A stretch of 32,368 nt of DNA. Origin: Bacillota bacterium (lineage in GTDB: Bacteria; Bacillota; Bacilli; Desulfuribacillales; Desulfuribacillaceae). The translations under genes were made by a program, and so were the position numbers. Location: positions 1 through 32,368 of the forward strand of contig JAEWFW010000033.1 in NCBI GenBank assembly GCA_023388635.1. Direction: 5' to 3'. The notes beneath the pieces were generated by a model, which worked only from the letters and a program-made list of their open reading frames with translations, was not told the origin of the DNA and did not search any database. Position 1 is the stretch's first letter. The number at the start of each line of letters is the position of its first letter. Below are positions 16,650 to 23,595 of the stretch, piece after piece.

Positions 16650-16671
16650 ACTCTTGAGCCGGTTACGCTAA
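16641..16671 (+). other. Inverted repeat across the echF stop
   Basis: TTAGCGTAA (16641-16649, containing the echF stop) and TTACGCTAA (16663-16671) are perfect inverted copies with a 13-base loop. This may be a stop-overlapping mRNA hairpin that protects the 3' end or assists the terminator just downstream. Confidence 0.45.
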
Positions 16672-16690
16672 ATGATACTACGGTTACAAA

Positions 16691-16720
16691 AAAGAGATAT
16701 GCCGATTGGCATATCTCTTT
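16691..16720. terminator. Bidirectional terminator after echF
   Basis: A perfect 13-bp stem, AAAGAGATATGCC (16691-16703) with GGCATATCTCTTT (16708-16720), around a 4-base loop. On the minus strand it is followed by TTT and TGTAACC, continuing the stem T's into a T6 run, ideal for the converging gene. On the + strand it closes the ech operon. Confidence 0.85.
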
Positions 16721-16730
16721 CTATGTATCA

Positions 16731-16758
16731 AGCATGTTTCATTCAGCATGTTTCGTTC
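16731..16758. repeat. 14-bp imperfect tandem repeat at a gene end
   Basis: AGCATGTTTCATTC (16731-16744) and AGCATGTTTCGTTC (16745-16758) differ at one base and abut the stop codon of the minus-strand gene that ends at 16760. Confidence 0.6.
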
Positions 16759-16759
16759 A

Positions 16760-17224
16760 TCAAGCAGATTCCGCTATCGTCGTGTTGACCGTCGTCGCGA
16801 ATTCCTGAACCTTATCTTTTTCCAAAATCGATATCTCTATGTGATGAACCTGACCTGCATTATTGCTGATATTCAATGTGCTTGTAAAACAGTTAAACAA
16901 TGGCACTGCGCCGAGCAAGACAAGCAGTATACCTATGCCTAGTGAATCAGCAACAGATAAAAAGCCAGCCGCTGCCAGCAGACCACCCAATAAAAATCTC
17001 GATAGATGAAATTTCGTCGACACTCCGACACTAGCAACACTTTTAATCGGATATGTAACCTCTGTTTTCCCTAAGGGAATTGCCCCCAGTAACGTATTCG
17101 GTTTATACCCAATGATTCGCTTGGAAGTGAGTGTAAAGTTTGTCTTTAACCATGCCAACAGCAAATTCGTTGTGAACCGGCTATCCTTGATTACACCCTC
17201 TTCTTTTCCTAGAACTAAATTCAT
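16760..17224 (-). CDS. Hypothetical membrane protein with bacterial PH-like domain
   Basis: 154 aa from the preferred start. The N-terminal half (LAWLKTNFTLTSKRIIGYKPNTLLG, then IPLGKTEVTYPIKSVASVGVS) reads like the small bacterial pleckstrin-homology-type domain found in many Gram-positive membrane proteins. Two membrane segments follow (LGGLLAAAGFLSVAD and IGILLVLLGAVPLF), then a polar tail. The function is unknown. The frame is open 20 codons further upstream, but AAAAGGAGTG lies 6 bp before the ATG at 17224. It converges on ech and lies 110 bp downstream of DUF2905, so it may be read through from the ruv genes. Confidence 0.65.
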   Translation of the reverse strand: MNLVLGKEEGVIKDSRFTTNLLLAWLKTNFTLTSKRIIGYKPNTLLGAIPLGKTEVTYPIKSVASVGVSTKFHLSRFLLGGLLAAAGFLSVADSLGIGILLVLLGAVPLFNCFTSTLNISNNAGQVHHIEISILEKDKVQEFATTVNTTIAESA

Positions 17225-17334
17225 GCGCTCCACTCCTTTTTTAATAAAACTAAAGTCGATTAATTCTATGCTAGAAAAATGCAATTAGAAATGTAACTTT
17301 AGATTTATCAGCAGAGTCATGCGGCAATCTCTAT

Positions 17335-17556
17335 TTATCCGTTCAACCTACGGAAAATCCACAAAATAATAGACAGCACAACACTAATAATAATCGATGT
17401 CGCCACTGGGAAATAAAATTTGAAATTCTCCTTCTCAATGACAATATCCCCGGGTAATCGCCCCAGGGAAAGAAATTTACCGCCGACTTGCCATACGAGT
17501 CCGACGACCACTAACAGAATACCGATATATACGAGTACTTTGCCAAAATCCTGCAT
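17335..17556 (-). CDS. DUF2905 small membrane protein
   Basis: 73 aa with two membrane helices (GKVLVYIGILLVVVGLVWQVG and a C-terminal SIIISVVLSIILWIFRR) joined by the characteristic LGRLPGDIVIEKENFKFYFP loop of DUF2905. The function is unknown, but in many Firmicutes it follows ruvB, as here (20 bp downstream on the same strand). AAGGAG lies 9 bases before the ATG. Confidence 0.9.
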   Translation of the reverse strand: MQDFGKVLVYIGILLVVVGLVWQVGGKFLSLGRLPGDIVIEKENFKFYFPVATSIIISVVLSIILWIFRRLNG

Positions 17557-17576
17557 ACCACTCAGCTCCTTATTCG

Positions 17577-18587
17577 CTAACTCTTTGCCTCAGGCATAGG
17601 AATTCCGAAATGCTCGTAAGCAGACGGCGTGACAATCCTGCCCCGCGGTGTACGTTGCAGAAAACCGATTTGCAGCAAATACGGTTCATATACATCCTCA
17701 ATTGTATCTGATTCTTCACCAATCGTAGCGGCAATCGTGTCAAGCCCCACAGGTCCGCCGGCAAATTTGCTGATAATCGTCTTTAGCAATCTATGGTCAA
17801 CATGATCAAGTCCAATTCCATCTACCTGAATCATTTGCAATGCCATTTGAGCGACCTCCAGTGTGATGACTCCTGATCCCCGCACTTGCGCCACATCGCG
17901 TACGCGTTTCAGCATACGGTTGGCAATTCGCGGCGTCCCCCTTGAACGTCTGGCAATTTCCAGCGCCCCTGTCTGGTCAATCGGAACATTCAATATATCG
18001 GCTGCACGTATGACAATTTGGTAAAGCTCCTCATCAGCATAATACTCCAAACGACTGACGACCCCAAAACGATCGCGCAACGGCGCAGACAGCTTACCAG
18101 CCCGCGTCGTAGCCCCGATCAACGTGAAAGGGGAGAGATCAAGCCGTACCGATCTAGCGCTCGGTCCTTTGCCGATGATGATATCGAGAGCAAAATCCTC
18201 CATCGCCGGATATAGCACTTCTTCGACACTGCGATGAAGCTGATGAATTTCATCAATAAACAACACATCATTCGGCTGCAGATTCGTCAGAATTGCCGCC
18301 AAATCTCCCGGGCGTTCAATCGCCGGTCCCGATGTCGTACGAATATTCACGCCCAATTCATTAGCAATGATATTCGACAACGTCGTCTTGCCTAACCCCG
18401 GCGGACCGTATAATAACACATGATCCAGAGCCTCTTGGCGCATCTTCGCTGCTTCGATGAATATTTTCAAATTTTCTTTGGCACGGCTCTGCCCTATATA
18501 TTCAGCCAAGTACCGCGGACGAAGACTGTATTCCACCTCATTGTCTTCTTCGGTCAACCTGGCAGAAATCACCCGTTCTTCCATCAT
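17577..18587 (-). CDS. ruvB: Holliday junction branch migration helicase RuvB
   Basis: 336 aa, full length. AAA+ ATPase that drives RuvA-guided branch migration. Walker A is GPPGLGKTT (residues 61-69), Walker B is LFIDEIH (D112, E113), followed by sensor 1 (TLIGATTRAG), the arginine-finger region (PLRDRFG), and a C-terminal winged helix that binds DNA. The start carries AGGGGAAG just upstream; the tandem ATG-ATG leaves a one-codon ambiguity. It lies 48 bp downstream of ruvA and 20 bp upstream of DUF2905. Confidence 0.98.
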   Translation of the reverse strand: MMEERVISARLTEEDNEVEYSLRPRYLAEYIGQSRAKENLKIFIEAAKMRQEALDHVLLYGPPGLGKTTLSNIIANELGVNIRTTSGPAIERPGDLAAILTNLQPNDVLFIDEIHQLHRSVEEVLYPAMEDFALDIIIGKGPSARSVRLDLSPFTLIGATTRAGKLSAPLRDRFGVVSRLEYYADEELYQIVIRAADILNVPIDQTGALEIARRSRGTPRIANRMLKRVRDVAQVRGSGVITLEVAQMALQMIQVDGIGLDHVDHRLLKTIISKFAGGPVGLDTIAATIGEESDTIEDVYEPYLLQIGFLQRTPRGRIVTPSAYEHFGIPMPEAKS

Positions 18588-18614
18588 ATCTTCCCCTAAC
18601 TTGCTGTTCTCTTA

Positions 18615-18642
18615 TCTAGTATTGCATTTCTAGTACTACATT
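18615..18642. repeat. 14-bp imperfect tandem repeat containing the ruvA stop
   Basis: TCTAGTATTGCATT (18615-18628) is followed directly by TCTAGTACTACATT (18629-18642), 12 of 14 identical. The second copy contains the ruvA stop codon (18636-18638). Confidence 0.6.
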
Positions 18643-19283
18643 GTTTCCTGCATTAATCGTTGCAAACATTTCTTAATATACATGTCAACCGACCATTGGG
18701 AACGCACCGATTGCTCGACACTGGCGATAAGATCATGTACAACCGTCTCCGATTCCTTCGAAGTATACCCCAGGCTTTCCAGTGCGGAAATCGTATCTTG
18801 CATAATATAAGACAGTTGCCCCCGGTCTGACTGTACATCTCCTTTTGCCACTGTATCCTCGATCCACTGAGTTTGCGGGTACATATCTTTTACTTTATCC
18901 TTCAAATCGAGTAGAATGCGCTGTGCCGTTTTCTTGCCGATCCCCGGTAACTTCGTGAGAAATACCATATCCTCTGCGATAATCGCTTGACAAAGCCGCT
19001 CCAACGGTGCCGCCCCGACGATATTCAATGCGACCTTCGGTCCGATTCCCGAGACTTGTATGAGTAATTGAAACAATTGCTTGTCTGCCTTGTCAATAAA
19101 CCCGAATAGAGAAATATCGTCTTCACGCACACTTTGGTATGTATGGATACGTACATGCTCTCCCAAACTCACTTTACCATAAATATTGCCCGGAGTGTGA
19201 ATATAATAGCCAACTCCACCAGCATTTACGACTGTATAAGCAAAATCTATCTCTTCCACTTTTCCCTCGATAAATGCAATCAT
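18636..19283 (-). CDS. ruvA: Holliday junction DNA-binding subunit RuvA
   Basis: 215 aa, slightly longer than the usual 200. The N-terminal OB-fold (MIAFIEGKVEEIDFAYTVVNAGGVGYYI), two helix-hairpin-helix motifs (VSGIGPKVALNIVGA and LPGIGKKTAQRILLDLKDKV), and a C-terminal three-helix domain (TISALESLGYTSKE) that contacts RuvB are all recognisable. It holds the four-way junction flat for RuvB. AGGAGACGAA precedes the ATG. It lies 103 bp downstream of ruvC. Confidence 0.97.
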   Translation of the reverse strand: MIAFIEGKVEEIDFAYTVVNAGGVGYYIHTPGNIYGKVSLGEHVRIHTYQSVREDDISLFGFIDKADKQLFQLLIQVSGIGPKVALNIVGAAPLERLCQAIIAEDMVFLTKLPGIGKKTAQRILLDLKDKVKDMYPQTQWIEDTVAKGDVQSDRGQLSYIMQDTISALESLGYTSKESETVVHDLIASVEQSVRSQWSVDMYIKKCLQRLMQETM

Positions 19284-19350
19284 TTCGTCTCCTGCCTTCT
19301 CTATTTTTTACGCCACAAATAATCTTGTTCAACCAGATTTGACCACATAA

Positions 19351-19378
19351 TTCTATCACATGACTTCTATCACACATG
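19351..19378. repeat. 14-bp imperfect tandem repeat downstream of ruvC
   Basis: TTCTATCACATGAC (19351-19364) and TTCTATCACACATG (19365-19378) lie side by side, eight bases after the end of ruvC in the direction of transcription. Confidence 0.6.
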
Positions 19379-19386
19379 TAACTCCA

Positions 19387-19881
19387 TTACTTGCCTGCCA
19401 ATTTATCATACAATGTCGCCGAATGGGCGTGACAAATCGACACAGCCAATGCATCGGCAACATCATCCGGTTTGGGAATCCCCTGCAAGTGCAGGAGCAC
19501 GCGCACCATTTCTTGAATCTGTTGTTTTTCTGCCCGTCCATATCCGCAAATCGCCTGTTTTACCTGCAACGGTGTATATTCAAATACCGGCATATTCGCC
19601 TGGACACCAGCCAGCAAGACAACACCACGTGCCTGACCGACCGTAATTGCCGTCGTCACATTGCGGTTAAAAAACAATTCCTCTACCGCCATCACATCCG
19701 GTCGATACTTTTCAATCAAGCCTTGAAGATCGTCATACAGCACCCCTAGCCTCTTCGGCATATCAGTATTGGCTTCCGTGCGAATGCAACCGTAATCGAC
19801 AGGTCGCATCTGATTCCCCTCATAATCTATAATTCCATAGCCGAGAATCGCCGTTCCCGGGTCTATTCCTATAATTCGCAA
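19387..19881 (-). CDS. ruvC: Holliday junction resolvase RuvC
   Basis: 164 aa, full length. RNase H-fold endonuclease that cuts Holliday junctions symmetrically. The four acidic residues are present: D7 in IGIDPG, a Glu in AVEELFFNRN (residues 67-68), and D140 and D143 in PKPDDVADALAV. The start is a TTG, with GAGGAG 7 bp upstream and no in-frame ATG that keeps the D7 motif, so a weak initiation codon is indicated. It is the first of ruvC-ruvA-ruvB, 101 bp after the YolD-like gene on the same strand. Confidence 0.97.
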   Translation of the reverse strand: MRIIGIDPGTAILGYGIIDYEGNQMRPVDYGCIRTEANTDMPKRLGVLYDDLQGLIEKYRPDVMAVEELFFNRNVTTAITVGQARGVVLLAGVQANMPVFEYTPLQVKQAICGYGRAEKQQIQEMVRVLLHLQGIPKPDDVADALAVSICHAHSATLYDKLAGK

Positions 19882-19982
19882 ATGAATTCTCCTCTACTAT
19901 CAAACACATGTTTCCGCATATTACTAACGATATCAGTACAACCACAAATTATCAATGGGAAAATAGCAGTTTATCAAAAATT

Positions 19983-20438
19983 TCATAGCAATTTGATTGA
20001 TAAAATATCCTTGATGGCAATGCAACATTTGCCCGTTGGTGATTTACATTGTAACATTCCTTCCGCATTTAGCACATTGATGATCTTAACTCGCTCCGTC
20101 CTAATTTCCTGATCGTAATGTGTGCGCGGGTTTAAGGCACTATGAAGGTATGTGGCATATTGATCGGTCGATAGTTTGAGCGGATTGAATGTTTGCTCCC
20201 ATGATATCTCTACTTCACGGTCTTCATCCATTGCCTGACATACGATGGCTGCTTGCTCCTCTAACTCCTGTACCACACGCAACTGCTTCCCCTGTAAATG
20301 CTCCGTACGCCGACTGACAAGCAATGTCTCCTGATGTTCGTGTAACACCATGCGGTGCCCCTCATATAGCTTATTGCCCCTATTAAGCCCTCTGCTGCAA
20401 ACCTGCTTATAAGCGTCTCGTTTATTATCTCCTTGCAA
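19983..20438 (-). CDS. YolD-like protein
   Basis: 151 aa. The segment RGNKLYEGHRMVLHEHQETLL matches the N-terminal signature of YolD-like proteins, whose genes usually sit beside a UvrX/DinB-type polymerase, as here (95 bp downstream of it). A role as partner or regulator of the polymerase is suggested by this pairing; the biochemical function is unsettled. The C-terminal half (IRTERVKIINVLNAEG...IKDILSIKL) fits the beta-rich YolD fold. The start is uncertain: only a TTG with a weak ribosome binding site is available after an upstream in-frame TGA, and no ATG precedes the conserved motif. Confidence 0.75.
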   Translation of the reverse strand: MQGDNKRDAYKQVCSRGLNRGNKLYEGHRMVLHEHQETLLVSRRTEHLQGKQLRVVQELEEQAAIVCQAMDEDREVEISWEQTFNPLKLSTDQYATYLHSALNPRTHYDQEIRTERVKIINVLNAEGMLQCKSPTGKCCIAIKDILSIKLL

Positions 20439-20532
20439 GCTCCGTCAACCCTTCCTGTTCTTGATAACCGCTCCTCTGTATTTATACCGCCTGCTACGCT
20501 CAATAACCACTCTTCCTATATTCGATGTTCCC

Positions 20533-21753
20533 CTATGCGCGATGGCCGCCAATTAGCTGGGAGCGCACTTGATGGATTCCGCCTTCTTCTAAAGAGGACG
20601 CTTTGAAAACTGCCGTTTTTCCATAGCGGTTGCGTATATTATCAACCGTATATGCCAAGGAACGCTCTGCAAGGCGATCGGCAAACACTTCAAGCTGTAA
20701 TGACGATTCTTCCGTGACATTCGACAAAGACACCGTAATTGAGCGAACAGGTTTATCACCCCAATACGTCTCAAACAGCCAGACGATGGTCGGATACACA
20801 TCGACTGCTAAATTACTGAATACCGCCAACGATTTTGAATGTTGCACACTCGTAACCAAATCAATACCTCGTACATATAAAGAAACTGTCCTCGCTACCT
20901 TACCCTTTCGTCTGGCACGGCTGCATACTTCTTCAGTAATTTCGCGTAAAACAATCTGTATTTCCTGCCAACGATAATAATCTTTGGGCAACGTCACCGA
21001 ATGTCCGATACTTTTCACATCATCATGTGCCTGCGGCTTTACTGGGGACTCATCAATGCCGTTCGCCGACAAAAAATACACTTCCCCCATAATGCCGAAC
21101 TTCTTCTGGAGCAGCTCTACCGGATAATGTGCCAAAGTGCCGATGGTCGTGATGCCCATATTTTTAAATGTCCGTTCCATTCTCCGTCCAACGCCGAATA
21201 AATCTTTGACAGGCAGCGGCCATAATTTTTGTGGGATATCATTTTCCGACCATTTGGTAATGCCTGTCGGGCTCTTTTTCGCTTCAATATCACAACAGAC
21301 TTTTGCCAGCAGCTTATTAGGGGCAATTCCGATAGAGCACATGACACCGACCTTCTGTTTAATTTCTTCCCGCAGCAACCGCGCCACATCGATACTTGAT
21401 CCCCATATTCGTTCCGTCCCCTTCGTATCAATATACACTTCATCAATGGAAAACGGCTCGACCAAGGGAGAATAGCTTTTAGCAATATCGACGATCTGTG
21501 CCGACACTTCTACATAGCGCGCCATTCTCGGGCGGACAATGATGACTTCGGGGCACAGATGAGTTGCTTCCCAACAGGGCATCGGCGTTTTAATCCCATA
21601 TTTCTTCGCTTCCACACTTGCCGCCAAAGTAATACCATGGCGTTTTTCCGGATCACCACAGATGATTACCGGCTTGCCTTGCAAATTCGGGTCGTCCGCC
21701 TGCTCCACCGAAGCATAAAATGCATTCATATCCGCCAATAGCACTGTTTCCAT
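20533..21753 (-). CDS. Y-family DNA polymerase (DinB/UvrX-like)
   Basis: 406 aa. Translesion polymerase with the palm-domain metal ligands D8 (LLADMNAFYASVEQ) and D104-E105 (PFSIDEVYID), thumb helix-hairpin-helix motifs (LFGVGRRMERTFKNMGI), and a C-terminal little-finger domain. The sequence SIGIAPNKLLAKVCCDIEAKK and its YolD neighbour favour the UvrX/YqjW branch over classical Pol IV. An ATG 12 codons upstream lacks a ribosome binding site, and GGGAG is 6 bp before the ATG at 21753. The promoter carries two SOS-like boxes, so DNA-damage induction is likely. Confidence 0.92.
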   Translation of the reverse strand: METVLLADMNAFYASVEQADDPNLQGKPVIICGDPEKRHGITLAASVEAKKYGIKTPMPCWEATHLCPEVIIVRPRMARYVEVSAQIVDIAKSYSPLVEPFSIDEVYIDTKGTERIWGSSIDVARLLREEIKQKVGVMCSIGIAPNKLLAKVCCDIEAKKSPTGITKWSENDIPQKLWPLPVKDLFGVGRRMERTFKNMGITTIGTLAHYPVELLQKKFGIMGEVYFLSANGIDESPVKPQAHDDVKSIGHSVTLPKDYYRWQEIQIVLREITEEVCSRARRKGKVARTVSLYVRGIDLVTSVQHSKSLAVFSNLAVDVYPTIVWLFETYWGDKPVRSITVSLSNVTEESSLQLEVFADRLAERSLAYTVDNIRNRYGKTAVFKASSLEEGGIHQVRSQLIGGHRA

Positions 21754-21793
21754 ATATCTCTCCCCCAAATATTTCAAAATGATATTCACATAA

Positions 21794-21845
21794 AAAAGAA
21801 CATTTGTTTCTATTTATTATAGCAAACAAATGTTCTTTTATGCAA
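21794..21845 (-). promoter_or_regulatory. Polymerase promoter between two inverted SOS-like boxes
   Basis: On the minus strand: -35 TTGCAT (21840-21845), 18-bp spacer, -10 TATAAT (21816-21821). The identical 12-mer GAACATTTGTTT occurs at 21798-21809 on the + strand and inverted at 21824-21835, one between -35 and -10 and one over the start region. Each fits the GAAC-N4-GTTY form of LexA boxes in Gram-positive bacteria. The same bases form a 16-bp stem (21794-21809 with 21824-21839) followed by T6 on the minus strand, so this can equally be the terminator of cydABDC. Confidence 0.6.
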
Positions 21846-21870
21846 GGGTTTTGGAAATCCAGTATATTCC

Positions 21871-23595
21871 TTAAAGCCTTTCCATCTCCAGTTGACGAAG
21901 CTGATAAAAGTATCCCTGCCTTTGCAGCAGTTCTTCATACGTTCCCTGTTCAATAATCCGCCCTTTATCCATGACAAGAATAGCATCCATATGTTCAAGA
22001 CCGACCAGACGGTGCGTAATATACAAAACGGTTTTCTCTGATGCCAAAGACTCCAGTTTGGAGAAAATCGCTTGCTCGGTCAATGCATCAAGACCTGTCC
22101 CCGGTTCATCCAGTAACCATATAGGAGCATTTTTGAGAATCATTCGGGCAATTGCCAAACGTTGACGTTCTCCTCCAGAAAGTGACATGCCGCGGTCGCT
22201 GAGGATGTCATCCAGTGCAAGGTGCTCCAGCTCCATTTGCCGCAGTAAGTCCAGCAATTCTGTATCCGATGCCTCCGGTTTTGCCAGTAATAAATTGGCG
22301 CGCACAGAAGCATGGAAAAAATGGTTCTCTTGTAGCACCACCCCGAAATACCGGCGCGCTTCCTCTGGCGTATATTCTGCCAAATTGCGACCTTCTAATA
22401 CGACATCCCCCTGATAGGATTCATAGAATTTCAGCAAAATGTGTAATAAACTGCTTTTCCCCGAGCCGCTGGAACCGACTACAGCGACTTTACTTCCTGC
22501 CGGTATGTGCAGCTCAATATTCTGCAATACTTGGCGGCCTCCATTCGGATACGCAAATGTCACATCATGGAATAGCAGATCCAGCTGTGCGTCAGTCTGT
22601 AAGTATGGTTCACTCTGTGGCACTATGATATTTTGCCGCTCATTCTGTTCATCGGAAATACGAAATAAGCGCTTTGCGGCTACTCTGCTTTCCTCCAAAT
22701 GTGCCGGAATCGCCGCCACCGGCGTTGCCGATTCAAAGGCAGTCAATGTCACCAGTACCATAACCGCAAGAAATACACCGTCAATCTGTCCGTCTACGAC
22801 AGCGAATATACCGCAGATCAAGACAACCCAAGTGGTAAAAAATGCTCCTAATAATGCCGCACTTTCTCCAGCAGCCGCCAACAATCCATTGCGCTGCTGC
22901 TCTTTAATCAATACTGCGGAAGTCTGTTCCATCATCGCTTTTCTGTGATCTATTTGTCCGTTGACTTTAAGATCGACAAATCCCAGCAGGAATTCCGTCG
23001 CTTGTACAGAAATTCTCGCCCGCTCTTGCCGCAAATGTAAACCGTTATCGCGGGCAAAGTATGTGATGACAGCCGGTATAATGCCTGCCGTGACGAGTAA
23101 ACCTGCCAAAAGCGCCCCGGTTGCCGCCCACGAAAAGAAAGATAATAGATATCCTGTCGCCAAAAATACGAGCAGCGTCACAAACGGCGGATAAAGCACG
23201 CGCAAGAAGAAAAATTGCAACCGCTCGACATCTGCCATAATTCGTGATAACAGATCACCGCTGCGGTAGTTCATAAACACTGCCGGCGCCAGCGGCTCCA
23301 ATTTATCATAGAAAAACACGCGGATACGTCCGAGAATCGAGAAGGTCGCATGGTGTGACACATAGCGCTCCACATAACGCGTTCCTGCCCGTGCCAATCC
23401 AAAAAAGCGCACCGCGATAATCGACAGCGTCAGCGCATACAGCGGCGGATGCAGTGCCGCACGTGAAATCAAATATCCGCTCATTCCCATTAAACCGATC
23501 GAGCTCACCGCGGCAAAGAAACCAAAAAGTACCGCAAACACAATATATTTCTTCTCTGTCAGCACTAACGTCATAATCTGCTTCATGTCTTTCAT
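21871..23595 (-). CDS. cydC: ABC exporter subunit CydC (heterodimeric cysteine/glutathione exporter)
   Basis: 574 aa: six membrane helices (1 to about 310) then an ABC domain with Walker A VVGSSGSGKSS, Q-loop VVLQENHF, signature LSGGERQRLAIARM, Walker B IWLLDEPGTGLD and switch His in YITHR. CydDC exports cysteine and glutathione and binds haem in E. coli, and is needed to assemble cytochrome bd. Its ATG overlaps the cydD stop by four bases, after GAGGTGA. It is the last gene of cydABDC, with a terminator-like stem after it. Assignment of C versus D rests on gene order. Confidence 0.9.
   Translation of the reverse strand: MKDMKQIMTLVLTEKKYIVFAVLFGFFAAVSSIGLMGMSGYLISRAALHPPLYALTLSIIAVRFFGLARAGTRYVERYVSHHATFSILGRIRVFFYDKLEPLAPAVFMNYRSGDLLSRIMADVERLQFFFLRVLYPPFVTLLVFLATGYLLSFFSWAATGALLAGLLVTAGIIPAVITYFARDNGLHLRQERARISVQATEFLLGFVDLKVNGQIDHRKAMMEQTSAVLIKEQQRNGLLAAAGESAALLGAFFTTWVVLICGIFAVVDGQIDGVFLAVMVLVTLTAFESATPVAAIPAHLEESRVAAKRLFRISDEQNERQNIIVPQSEPYLQTDAQLDLLFHDVTFAYPNGGRQVLQNIELHIPAGSKVAVVGSSGSGKSSLLHILLKFYESYQGDVVLEGRNLAEYTPEEARRYFGVVLQENHFFHASVRANLLLAKPEASDTELLDLLRQMELEHLALDDILSDRGMSLSGGERQRLAIARMILKNAPIWLLDEPGTGLDALTEQAIFSKLESLASEKTVLYITHRLVGLEHMDAILVMDKGRIIEQGTYEELLQRQGYFYQLRQLEMERL

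Noticed and set aside
20261..20503. 80-codon open frame upstream of and overlapping the YolD-like gene
   Set aside because: It is the shifted frame of the YolD-like gene and shows no family motif.
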